A stretch of 64,000 nucleotides of DNA, taken from contig NZ_KB906994.1 of the NCBI RefSeq assembly GCF_000381745.1, positions 1 through 64,000 on the forward strand, in the 5' to 3' direction. Below the pieces are notes generated by a model. That model was given only the letters and a program-made list of their open reading frames with translations. It did not search any database and had not been told where the DNA came from. Made by a program: the position numbers and the translations under genes. The stretch comes from Psychromonas ossibalaenae ATCC BAA-1528 (lineage in GTDB: Bacteria; Pseudomonadota; Gammaproteobacteria; Enterobacterales; Psychromonadaceae). Shown one piece after another: positions 27,058 to 35,635 of this stretch; within the stretch, counting starts at the first letter, position 1, and every line of letters begins with the position of its first letter.

Positions 27058-28041
27058 ATGAACAGTAAGAAAAAAACGATTCCATTAAATCAGTATTTAG
27101 CAGATGTCAGCACTTTATCTTACGGCTGCATGGGACTGGGCGGGGGCTGGAACCAAAACCCGGTCAGCAGGGAGAATATAAATCAAGCTCATCAAGTGGT
27201 TGATACTGCTCTGCAGGCGGGTATTAATTTATTTGATCATGCTGATATTTATACCATGGGCAAAGCAGAAAAAGTATTTGGACAGGTATTAACCGAGTCT
27301 CCCGGGTTACGTGAAAAAATGTATATCCAGTCAAAGTGTGCGATTCGTCCTGCAGATGATTCAGGGCCTACGCGTTATGATTTTTCTAGACAATGGGTAA
27401 GCAGTTCGGTGGACAATATTTTGACGCGTTTAAACAGCGAATATATTGATATTCTGCTTCTGCATCGTCCGGATCCGTTAATGGAATTAGATGAAATTGC
27501 TGAGACGCTTTATCAGCTTAAAAACAGCGGTAAAGTTCACCACTTTGGTGTTTCTAATATGCATCAGCACCAGATAGCTTTTCTGCAGTCAGCGCTTGAT
27601 GCCCCAATCGTGACTAATCAGATTGAAATAAGTCTGGATAAACTCGGCTGGCTGGAAGAAGGAATTATGGCGGGTAATCCCGAGGGGCGAGATATTAACT
27701 TTAGCGCTGGAACACTTGAGTATTGCCGTCTGAATAATGTACAAATTCAAGCCTGGGGAAGTTTAGCTCGCGGGTTATTCAGCGGCCGAGATACGACAGG
27801 TGCAAGTGCTGCGGTTAAGGGGACCTCATTATTAGTGTCTAAACTGGCTGACAAGTATCAGGCTCCATGTGAAGCGGTTGTTTTAGCATGGTTAATGCGT
27901 CACCCGGCACGAGTTCAGCCGGTTATCGGGACAACGAATCTGGATCGGATCAAAGCCTGCTGCCAGGCAGAGCTGGTCAACTTAACGCGTGAAGAGTGGT
28001 ACTCGTTATACGAAAGTGCACGTGGACAAGCGTTACCGTAA
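27058..28041 (+). CDS. Aldo/keto reductase
   Basis: A 327-residue NADPH-dependent oxidoreductase of the TIM-barrel AKR family, closest in style to YdhF. The tetrad is visible: INLFDHADIYTMG (Asp and Tyr), QSKCAIRP (Lys) and LLLHRPDP (His). The C-terminal GTTNLDRI contributes to cofactor binding. The ATG at 27058 lies nine bases after AAGGA; an ATG at 27049 is too close. It is divergent from a LysR gene. The substrate is unknown. Confidence 0.92.
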   Translation: MNSKKKTIPLNQYLADVSTLSYGCMGLGGGWNQNPVSRENINQAHQVVDTALQAGINLFDHADIYTMGKAEKVFGQVLTESPGLREKMYIQSKCAIRPADDSGPTRYDFSRQWVSSSVDNILTRLNSEYIDILLLHRPDPLMELDEIAETLYQLKNSGKVHHFGVSNMHQHQIAFLQSALDAPIVTNQIEISLDKLGWLEEGIMAGNPEGRDINFSAGTLEYCRLNNVQIQAWGSLARGLFSGRDTTGASAAVKGTSLLVSKLADKYQAPCEAVVLAWLMRHPARVQPVIGTTNLDRIKACCQAELVNLTREEWYSLYESARGQALP

Positions 28042-28093
28042 GTTTCATCAAGAAAACAAGCTGGTTATTCGATTTATATCACAGGGAGAAGTC

Positions 28094-28405
28094 ATGGGTA
28101 TATTGTCCAAAGTAATTTCTTTATTGGCTGTTAACATCAGCAGACTAATAACGTTTTTTTCTAATATACAGCAGTTTCAGGAGCGTATCTGGGTGGTCAG
28201 CATTCAACCTAATTTGGAAATGAATAACAATGTGCTTAATAATACGTTTTTAGTTAGTGAAGACAGTTTTGACAGCCCTATGCAGTGGATGGAAAAGCAG
28301 GGATATCGGGCTGAAATTATTAACCGTGTCGATAGAATGCGGCGCTCGCAGGTTATTAAAATTCAGCTGGAAAACAGTCTGCATAGTCTGATTAGAGTGA
28401 AGTAA
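28094..28405 (+). CDS. Small hypothetical protein
   Basis: A 103-residue protein starting MGILSKVISLLAVN, with an excellent GGGAGAAG ribosome site and a position 50 bases after the aldo/keto reductase. The first ~25 residues are hydrophobic and may be a membrane anchor; the rest is mixed with a basic region (VDRMRRSQ). No domain is recognised. It may be co-transcribed with the reductase. Confidence 0.5.
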   Translation: MGILSKVISLLAVNISRLITFFSNIQQFQERIWVVSIQPNLEMNNNVLNNTFLVSEDSFDSPMQWMEKQGYRAEIINRVDRMRRSQVIKIQLENSLHSLIRVK

Positions 28406-28615
28406 CCCGCCTCAACCTAGCCTCACAGAAAAATACATTACAGCGCTTAAGGATACGGCAGGTTCATTCTGCCGTAATAAGCTTCTATGTCTGCAATACA
28501 TTGAAATTATTAAATAATAGTTAATATGTCTTATCCGTTTATCTATTTACTGGTCGCTCATATTCAGATAATCTCGATTCATAATCAGATCATTCCCATA
28601 GAGAGTGGAAATATT

Positions 28616-29902
28616 ATGGCGCACATACCGGTTAATTTTTTAGATAAATTAAAGTTTGAAACTGCAAAATTTAACAACCCGCAATATTTCTTTCAATTCT
28701 GGCAGTTTAGCGGTGAAATAGATGATGTGCTTCTGCAGTCAGCATTAAAACTCAGCTATGCATCGATCCCTAAATTAAATACTAAGCTGACTTTTACACA
28801 GGGTGATTATCACTACATAGAGCAGAGTTTTGCCAATAATTTTGTCACTTTTAATACATCCGGCGAGCTGAGCTGTGAACTTCAAAAAATATTAGAAAAG
28901 GATCTGTTTTCTATTGTGCACAGCAGCTGTGCTGCTCCGTTTATTTTACTAAAAATCCAGGATACAACTCAGGAGCGTTTTCTTATCTGCCTGATGATCA
29001 ACCATATCTATTGTGACGCAGGATCTGCTTATCTGTTTATGGAGTGTTTAACCGGTTTTTATAATGCACTGTGTAGTGAACAGGGCAAACCCAGCCCTAC
29101 AGTAGAGAAGCCTGTCGATGATGCTGATTTTGTGGCTGACGGGCTAAGCCGTTTAACCGGTGCAGAAAAAATAATGTTTGCAGATGCCTGTGTAGAACAG
29201 GCTGAAAGCGGAGCGCATTTTTTCTCGCAGGCTAATGAAGTAAAAAAAATCTACAGTGAAAGTGCCGGTAACGAAGTATTATATGATTATTTTCATCTAC
29301 CCTTAAGCGCTTTAAATAAACCGCAAAACTGCAGCCTTAACTCAGTTGTGTCGGCATTGATTACGGGGACTTTTCTTGAATTAAAAGGAGATAAGACCGG
29401 TCAGGCAGCTTCGATATCCGTGTCGGCGAATGTTAGAGCGAAAGGCTGCCGGCTCTTTGGTAATTATGTTACCGCTATTCCGATACAGCTGCGCAGCAGT
29501 CATCAGGACTCATTACTTACTCAGTTTCAGCAGCAGATGAGCTCTTTTAAAAAGAACCCGACGGCACTGCTGGCTTCCTACCATCGTCTTGCAGCTCTAT
29601 TTAAGCAGATTAAAGCACAGGATATTATGGCCGGATTTAGAGCCATGAGTTTAAAGTACCATTTTTATATTTCCAATTATGGTGCCTACAATCCTCTGCA
29701 TAATGACGAGCTGTCCTTCTCTAACTGCAGGTTAGAAACAGCAGGGGGCTTTAATTTTCCTCTGCAGGCACACTACGGACTAATTTTCACATTGGTGCCG
29801 TTTAATAAATCAATCGGTATCAGCATTGCCTGTTCACCTTCGGTATTTTCAAAAAAAGAGATGCAGCAGTTTAAGTCTCTAATGCTGGAAAAATTGAAAT
29901 AA
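28616..29902 (+). CDS. Condensation/BAHD-like acyltransferase-fold protein
   Basis: About 428 residues resembling a stand-alone CoA-dependent acyltransferase of the condensation-domain superfamily. The key motif is reduced to NHIYCDAG (H130xxxD134), where family members have HHxxxDG; the catalytic histidine is present. A later ISVSANVRAKGCRLFGNYVT stretch is also typical. Possible roles include lipid, alcohol or peptide acylation. No NRPS or PKS genes adjoin. The ATG at 28616 follows GAGAGTGGA; upstream frame from 28526 has no family match. Confidence 0.65.
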   Translation: MAHIPVNFLDKLKFETAKFNNPQYFFQFWQFSGEIDDVLLQSALKLSYASIPKLNTKLTFTQGDYHYIEQSFANNFVTFNTSGELSCELQKILEKDLFSIVHSSCAAPFILLKIQDTTQERFLICLMINHIYCDAGSAYLFMECLTGFYNALCSEQGKPSPTVEKPVDDADFVADGLSRLTGAEKIMFADACVEQAESGAHFFSQANEVKKIYSESAGNEVLYDYFHLPLSALNKPQNCSLNSVVSALITGTFLELKGDKTGQAASISVSANVRAKGCRLFGNYVTAIPIQLRSSHQDSLLTQFQQQMSSFKKNPTALLASYHRLAALFKQIKAQDIMAGFRAMSLKYHFYISNYGAYNPLHNDELSFSNCRLETAGGFNFPLQAHYGLIFTLVPFNKSIGISIACSPSVFSKKEMQQFKSLMLEKLK

Positions 29903-30141
29903 GCACGAGTATAATTAATGTTTTCTGCAGCCGTAAAGAATCAATGGTTACTCTGAATCCACTGCCTATTTCTGTTCCATAAACAATCAAAAAAATATTT
30001 TTTACAGGCTGTATCATGTTGTTTTTGTAGATTTTTTGTAATAAAAATGTTCTTATTTTCCGCGCTTAAATAAAAATGCAATAAAAGCAGAATATTATTC
30101 AGTGTGAAAATCTTAGAAATCCAACATATTAAGGAAAAAAA

Positions 30142-31413
30142 ATGCATAACACAGCAGTTATGAAGGCCTCCCAAAGTAATAAATTACAGCGCTTTATCCA
30201 TTCTCTAGGCCCTGGTATTCTGATGGCAACGGCGGCTGTTGGAGGATCTCACCTTGTTGCATCAACACAAGCCGGTGCGATTTACGGCTGGCAGTTAGCT
30301 GGTCTTATTTTGTTAGTTAATCTGCTTAAATACCCATTTTTTAGAGCCGGTATTCAATACACTATGGGCACCGACCAAAGTCTGGTTGAGGGGTATTCGC
30401 AAATGGGGCGCGGTTATTTATGGTTATTTACTATTCTTAGTGTTGTTTCAGCAGTAATAAATACCGCTGCATTACTGTTGTTCAGCGCAAGTTTACTCGG
30501 ATATTTCCTGCCTTTTGAGCTGTCGCTGCCGGTGCTTTCCGGTATTGTTTTAACTGCCTGTCTGGCAATTTTATATAAAGGGCATTATAAAGCGCTGGAT
30601 AGTCTGTCAAAAATTATTATGTTGACCCTGACGATAGCAACTATCGCGGCTGTTATTATTGCAGCTGGACAGGTGAGTGCGGCACCAGCTGCTTTTGAAG
30701 CACCTTCAGCCTGGACGATTGCGTCATTTGGATTTATTGTGATCACTATGGGCTGGATGCCGGCTCCAATTGAAATATCCTGCTTAACTTCACTATGGCT
30801 AAAAAGTCAGCGTAAAGAGCGTCAGGTAACCAATAAATCTGCATTACTTGACTTTAATGTCGGTTATATCAGCACTGCATTATTAGCCGTTGTATTTCTT
30901 GCCCTCGGTGCTTTAGTGCTTCATGGCCATGTGGATGAATTACAAAGCTCCGGTATCGGCTTTTCACATCAGCTGGTGAGTATGTACTCCTCAACAATTG
31001 GTGAATGGTCGCGCAGTTTTATTGCTCTGATTGCTTTTTTCTGTATCTTCGGCAGCACCATTACTGTTATTGATGGTTATTCGCGTGCATTAGCAGAAGC
31101 ACAGCTGCTGCTTCAGAATAAGGAGTTAGATCAGCGCCGCACCCATCAGGTATGGATGGCTGTTGTTAGTCTGGCCGCAATTTCAGTGATTGTGTTTTTT
31201 GCTTCCTCATTAATGGCTATGCTTAATTTTGCAATGATACTCGCATTTATGACCACGCCGGTTTTTGCCCTGTTAAATTATAAGCTGGTGGTAAACGCAG
31301 AGCTGCCTGCACAGCTTGCATTTACCAGAAAAATGAAAGTATTATCCTGGATTGGTTTAACTTACTTATTCGGCTTTTTAATCGTCTTTATCTGGTGGAA
31401 ATGGTTAATGTAA
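30142..31413 (+). CDS. Nramp-related transporter lacking the DPGN metal motif
   Basis: A 423-residue membrane protein with about eleven hydrophobic segments in the LeuT-like plan of Nramp transporters. Canonical Nramp proteins bind Mn/Fe through DPGN in TM1 and MPH in TM6. Here TM1 reads GPGILMATAAVGGSHLV (33-37 VGGSH) and TM6 reads MGWMPAPIE (202-210), so neither metal motif is intact. A related subgroup is usually annotated as divalent-metal transporter by homology alone. The substrate should be regarded as unknown. AAGG lies at good spacing before the ATG. Confidence 0.75.
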   Translation: MHNTAVMKASQSNKLQRFIHSLGPGILMATAAVGGSHLVASTQAGAIYGWQLAGLILLVNLLKYPFFRAGIQYTMGTDQSLVEGYSQMGRGYLWLFTILSVVSAVINTAALLLFSASLLGYFLPFELSLPVLSGIVLTACLAILYKGHYKALDSLSKIIMLTLTIATIAAVIIAAGQVSAAPAAFEAPSAWTIASFGFIVITMGWMPAPIEISCLTSLWLKSQRKERQVTNKSALLDFNVGYISTALLAVVFLALGALVLHGHVDELQSSGIGFSHQLVSMYSSTIGEWSRSFIALIAFFCIFGSTITVIDGYSRALAEAQLLLQNKELDQRRTHQVWMAVVSLAAISVIVFFASSLMAMLNFAMILAFMTTPVFALLNYKLVVNAELPAQLAFTRKMKVLSWIGLTYLFGFLIVFIWWKWLM

Positions 31414-31590
31414 TCAGCATGCATAAACTCAGTTAAGCATCATCGGAATGGGGCTGGCATAATCAGCCTAACAAAATTTGCCTCATTCCCAACTAAATAT
31501 TGTTAATACCCTCAGCGAGGGCATTTTTACCTGTGTACTGTTTATATCAGAACAGACTTAATCACTTTTAGTCAGCATCTTCGCAAAAGA

Positions 31591-32796
31591 TCACTCTGCA
31601 TATACCGCTTGAACAAATTCAGCTTCTGGTTTCTGCTGCGCTTTTTGTGCAAAACACATAAACAACAGGCCTATCAGGCAGAACAGTGCGGCTGCCATAT
31701 ACACGGCCTGATAACTGATATATTCAGCAATCAGACCGACCATTAAGCTGCTTGATAACCCGCTTAACATCAGGCTGTTATTAAACAGGGTCGAAGCCAT
31801 ACCCATCTGCTTTTTCATCATATCCTGTACAACCAGCATGCCTAAGCTGGCATTAATACCGATAAACAAACCGTTAAACAGCTGCAGGAGCATAAAGTGC
31901 CAGATCTGTTCGGCAAACAATAAGCCGCTGTAAAAAATAATACCGCTGATGCAGGCAATATAAATCAGGCGGGCTGAGCCGATCCTAGGCGCCAGGTATC
32001 CAGCACTTAACATGATAGGAATTTCAATAAATGCTGCAATACCCATAAAGTATCCCACCCATTTTGCGTCAAAATTGAGTTCCTGAGTGATATAAAGGCT
32101 GATTGAGGTGATATACATGTTGTTGGCACTGAATACAAAAAACATACTGATTAAAAACAGCAGTACGCCTGAGATGTTAAGCCAGTTACCTGTCTGTACT
32201 GACTCTGCGTTTGACGCTGCTTTTTCTATCTGTATATCAGGAAGTCCTTTTAACACGGTAATAAATGCAGAGGCCGAGAAAAAACCGGCGATTAAAAATG
32301 TCTGCTGAAAACTGAACAGGTCATTGATTAGAAAAGCTAATGGAGGACCGATTACCCAGGAAAGCGCCATGGCTGCGCGCATCATACTGACAAAGACGAG
32401 CGCTTTGTCACCCAGGTGTTTATCTGCGTAGCTGCGTCCCATGGTAAAAATCTGTGGTGCAGCCGCTGCATTTAATGACATGAAAAAAATCACTGCCAGC
32501 AGCGCCGTATAATAGTGCTGGGTCAGCGCTAATATAATAGTCGTGACCATAAAACCTGACTGTCCGGTTAATATGATGCGTTTGCGGCTTAAACCCGCAT
32601 CGGATTTTTTCGCAACAAATTGTGAAACCAGAACGCCGCTTAGTACCATGCAGGTCATAAAAAAGCCCATGGTTAATGGTGAAACGCCGAGTGCTTCAAT
32701 TAAGTACAAACTTAATAACGGCGAAATGAATGACCCGCTTAATCCTGAAAACAGGCAGATTAATAAATAGATGCAGGGTTGTTTAGCAAGCAGCAT
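31591..32796 (-). CDS. MFS transporter, sugar-efflux (Set/Sot) type
   Basis: A 401-residue twelve-helix major facilitator. The sequence opening FISPLLSLYLIEALGVSP, the APQIFTMGRSYAD loop and the central WVIGPPLAF motif resemble the SetA/SetB sugar-efflux group. It is divergent from an AraC regulator 131 bases away, its likely controller. The substrate is inferred, not shown. Confidence 0.82.
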   Translation of the reverse strand: MLLAKQPCIYLLICLFSGLSGSFISPLLSLYLIEALGVSPLTMGFFMTCMVLSGVLVSQFVAKKSDAGLSRKRIILTGQSGFMVTTIILALTQHYYTALLAVIFFMSLNAAAAPQIFTMGRSYADKHLGDKALVFVSMMRAAMALSWVIGPPLAFLINDLFSFQQTFLIAGFFSASAFITVLKGLPDIQIEKAASNAESVQTGNWLNISGVLLFLISMFFVFSANNMYITSISLYITQELNFDAKWVGYFMGIAAFIEIPIMLSAGYLAPRIGSARLIYIACISGIIFYSGLLFAEQIWHFMLLQLFNGLFIGINASLGMLVVQDMMKKQMGMASTLFNNSLMLSGLSSSLMVGLIAEYISYQAVYMAAALFCLIGLLFMCFAQKAQQKPEAEFVQAVYAE

Positions 32797-32927
32797 GTTG
32801 TGTTAGACCTTATTAAATGTATTCAAAAATAGAAATTATGAGCAGCGCTAAGTTACCGTTTTCTTGTGAAGCAAGTGATTTGTTTTCGGCTATTTGTGAT
32901 ACTATCCTGTCATAATTAACCTGAAAA

Positions 32928-33794
32928 ATGAAAATGTCTGTGAAACCAGTTATTGAAAAAGTAAGTAACCGAAGTGATTTTGGCTGGCGCCTGCAGTATT
33001 ACCACAGCTGTCCATCTAGTTTCTGCTGGCATTATCATGCTGAGTACGAGATCGTATTAAAGCGTGACTTCAAAGGCACTATGTTTGTCGGGGATCATAT
33101 AGCCGAGGCCAGACATAACACTCTATTAATGTTCGGTCCTAAGCTGCCGCATACCATCACGCACGATCCTGATTTCGATAATGAAAATAATCGTATCTAT
33201 ATCTTGTGGTTTAGTCACGAGTGGATAAGCGGGGTGATTAAGTCCCTACCAGAGCTTGAGGGGGTAAAATCCTTATTAAGCCGATCGGTACAGGGGCTGG
33301 AATTCACAGAAGAGCTCGCCGAAAAAATATTTCCACTGCTGCAGGGCCATCAGGAATTTAGTCCGGCACTGGCCGCAAACCGTTTAATTGAAGTGCTGAT
33401 TGTTTTAAGTGAAACTAAAAAAGTACGCCTGTTAAATAAATACAGCCAGCCTGCGCTGCAGGAGAACCCGAAAGAGCTGAAGTTAGTTCAGAAAGTATCT
33501 GAGTTCATTGAATTGAATTACCGCAATAATATTCAAGTGAGTGATTTATGTAATGCCGTGCATGTTAGTGAAAGTACGGTTTACCGGCTTTTTGAACGCC
33601 ATTTTGTATCTAGTTTTTCCAATCATATTAAAGAATTTCGTATCGGCAAAGCCTGTGAGCTTCTGGTAAACAGTAATATCAGCATCGCAGCGATTGCTGA
33701 TCAGGTAGGTTTTAGTAATCTATCAAACTTTAACCGTCAGTTTAAGCAGTGCAAGCAGATGACTCCCAAACAGTTCCGGCTTCTGTTTGCCTAA
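32928..33794 (+). CDS. AraC-family transcriptional regulator
   Basis: A 288-residue regulator. The N-terminal cupin has CWHYHAEYEIVL and GPKLPHTI, typical of sugar-sensing AraC proteins. The C-terminal double helix-turn-helix begins near residue 190 (LCNAVHVSESTVYRLFERHF, then IADQVGFSNLSNFNRQFK and TPKQFRLLFA). It is divergent from the Set-type MFS. The gene's 3' end overlaps, on the other strand, the decayed tail of a LysR gene. Confidence 0.9.
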   Translation: MKMSVKPVIEKVSNRSDFGWRLQYYHSCPSSFCWHYHAEYEIVLKRDFKGTMFVGDHIAEARHNTLLMFGPKLPHTITHDPDFDNENNRIYILWFSHEWISGVIKSLPELEGVKSLLSRSVQGLEFTEELAEKIFPLLQGHQEFSPALAANRLIEVLIVLSETKKVRLLNKYSQPALQENPKELKLVQKVSEFIELNYRNNIQVSDLCNAVHVSESTVYRLFERHFVSSFSNHIKEFRIGKACELLVNSNISIAAIADQVGFSNLSNFNRQFKQCKQMTPKQFRLLFA

Positions 33795-34196
33795 CCTGCT
33801 CTGCGCTTTCATTCATCATAGGCAGGGTTTTCACCGTGCTTAGCAGTGGTTTTAATATGCTTATTAACCATTTGTTTTTAGGTGAATCTTTTTGCGATGC
33901 TTTAAAAATTAATGGTGCGGTAAACTTTATCTGAGTGACGGGCTCGATCAGTTTATAATAATCAATATCTTCATTGAGGTCCGGAAAATAAGTTTAGGTG
34001 CAATTTCATCTGCGTAGCTGGTGGGAGTTAACTTTATACTGGTTCTGACAAATAGAGGATCGTTTAACTCTTCACGTAACTGTGCAGGCACTTTAGAAAC
34101 ATAGGACTGTGAACGCCCCAGCTTTCTGGCCGCCTTGCTTGTTGAGCCACACTGATAGAGTGTGGCAAATACGCGTAATGCATTCAAATCCTTCAT
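33746..34196 (-). pseudogene. LysR-family regulator with internal deletion and frameshift
   Basis: The first ~65 residues are a good LysR DNA-binding domain (TSKAARKLGRSQSYVSKV, then PLFVRTSIKLTPTSYADEIA). The frame then slips: a different frame continues with PDLNEDIDYYKLIEPV and NKWLISILKPLL, the typical end of a LysR effector domain. Most of the effector domain is missing and the two parts are out of frame at about 33985. It is a relic. The start at 34196 has AGGAGTATTT ahead of it. Confidence 0.7.
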
Positions 34197-34296
34197 AAAT
34201 ACTCCTAAACCCAGCTAGTTAGAAGAAAGTATATCAGATGGAATTGTTTATATTCCTTTTTATCTGGGCTTCTCTGTATTCTGCTTCCGAGTTGAT

Positions 34297-35022
34297 CTAT
34301 TGATAGTGTGAGAGGATTGCCTGATAACGTCCGTCAGCTTTTAGCTGCTGCAGGTGGTAATTAAAGTGCTGGATTAACTGGGAGTTAGTGCCTTTTTTTA
34401 CTGCAATATGAAGTTTTCCGACGTTGATCGGATGGGGCAGAAAAGTGATTTTATCCATAATTCCCATTTCTTTGATGGTTTTAAGGCCGGGAAGGCGGTC
34501 ATCAATAAAAGCATCTGCCCGTCCCTCAATAACCAGGCGAAAATTTCGCTGCTGTGTTCCCTGGATAGTCTGAAATTCTCCATGTCTCCTCGCTTCATCA
34601 AATGCAGGGCCGTAACTCCAGCCTAATTTTGTTGCGATTGTTTTGCCCTTTAAATCGTGCACAGACAGAAAAGAAAAAGGGCGGGTTTTATTTATAAACA
34701 GCACTACTTCGGAGTCGTGCAGCGAATCGGAATAGTCGAGCCTCAGCGCTCTTTCTTCAGTCTTATAGATACCGATCACAATGCCTTTTCCTTGGTAGGC
34801 GTGTAATAACGCACGTTTAAAAGGTAGGATGGTGACATCAAATTCTTCTTTCATATCATCAAAAACCGTTGTGACAATATCAAAGTACAGGCCTTTAGGC
34901 TGATTACCTTCAGCATAGGAAAGAGGAGGAGCTCCGGCATAAAAAATAAGTTTTTCTGCCGCTAGGAGCGCGCTTGAAAAAAGAAGAAGAGAGGCTGTAA
35001 ATATTATTATAAGTCCGGGCAT
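34297..35022 (-). CDS. Orphan periplasmic binding protein (SBP_bac_3-like)
   Basis: A 241-residue secreted protein with a signal peptide ending near LLAAEK. The mature part opens LIFYAGAPPLSYAEG and GLYFDIVTTVFDDM, and the C-lobe has GRADAFIDDRLPGLKTI. No permease or ATPase is nearby. The ATG at 35022 is preferred since AGGAC precedes it; an ATG at 35046 adds eight residues with no ribosome site. The ligand is unknown. Confidence 0.78.
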   Translation of the reverse strand: MPGLIIIFTASLLLFSSALLAAEKLIFYAGAPPLSYAEGNQPKGLYFDIVTTVFDDMKEEFDVTILPFKRALLHAYQGKGIVIGIYKTEERALRLDYSDSLHDSEVVLFINKTRPFSFLSVHDLKGKTIATKLGWSYGPAFDEARRHGEFQTIQGTQQRNFRLVIEGRADAFIDDRLPGLKTIKEMGIMDKITFLPHPINVGKLHIAVKKGTNSQLIQHFNYHLQQLKADGRYQAILSHYQ

Positions 35023-35236
35023 AGAAACGTCCTGTTGGAATAACATCCATTATTTATAAATTATAGGTTATCTGACTGTGAAGAAATTAAAAAAGCATAG
35101 CTGACAGCAAACCTCTTCGTCGCTTATACTTAAATAACAGTGATTTTTGAAAATATATTGAAAACAGATGTGGGCTGGGAATGCTGCTGTTAATATATGC
35201 AGCTTAAATGCGTGATATGTCAATATAAGGATTAAA

Positions 35237-35536
35237 ATGGGTTTTTTAAAAAAAGTAACTGCGTTATTCAACAGTAGTGAAAGCGGGGCTGGTGCCGCCA
35301 CTTTCCCAAGCGAAGAATATAAGGGATTTATTATTACACCTCAGCCGAAAAGTGAGTCCGGGACATTTTATCTGGCCGCTTTAATCGAGAAACCGGCCGC
35401 AGAAGGACAAATTCCTAAGCAGTATTATCTGATCCGCTCTGATACATACGGCAGTGCAGAACAGGCCGCTGAGTTTTCTTTATCTAAGTGTCGTGTTTTT
35501 ATTGATCAGGTCGGTGATGATATGTTTTCTAAATGA
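35237..35536 (+). CDS. HlyU-family protein
   Basis: A 99-residue protein matching the HlyU family (PF10115): EEYKGFIITPQPKSESGTF, then YYLIRSDTYGSAEQAAEFS and FIDQVGDDMF. Family members have been described as transcriptional activators in name, but the fold and role here are not established. AAGGATTAAA precedes the ATG. It sits 100 bases upstream of the beta-lactamase-like gene on the same strand. Confidence 0.85.
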   Translation: MGFLKKVTALFNSSESGAGAATFPSEEYKGFIITPQPKSESGTFYLAALIEKPAAEGQIPKQYYLIRSDTYGSAEQAAEFSLSKCRVFIDQVGDDMFSK

Positions 35537-35577
35537 GTTAATATTTCTGTTGTTAATTGTATTAGTCTTTTTTAAGG

Positions 35578-35619
35578 TTTTAGGTTTTATGTTTTATGTT
35601 TTATGTTTTATGTTTTTTG
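35578..35619 (+). repeat. Heptanucleotide tandem repeat before a beta-lactamase-like gene
   Basis: Six consecutive seven-base units run from 35578 to 35619: TTTTAGG, four exact TTTTATG, then TTTTTTG. The array ends 16 bases before the start codon of the downstream gene. Each full unit carries an ATG, and each shifts frame by one. Such arrays can change length by slipped-strand pairing and alter promoter or leader spacing. Confidence 0.85.
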
Positions 35620-35635
35620 TACTTTGGGAGTTTTC

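Noticed and set aside
35578-35619. CRISPR-like array
   Set aside because: Units are seven bases with no spacers; it is a simple tandem repeat.
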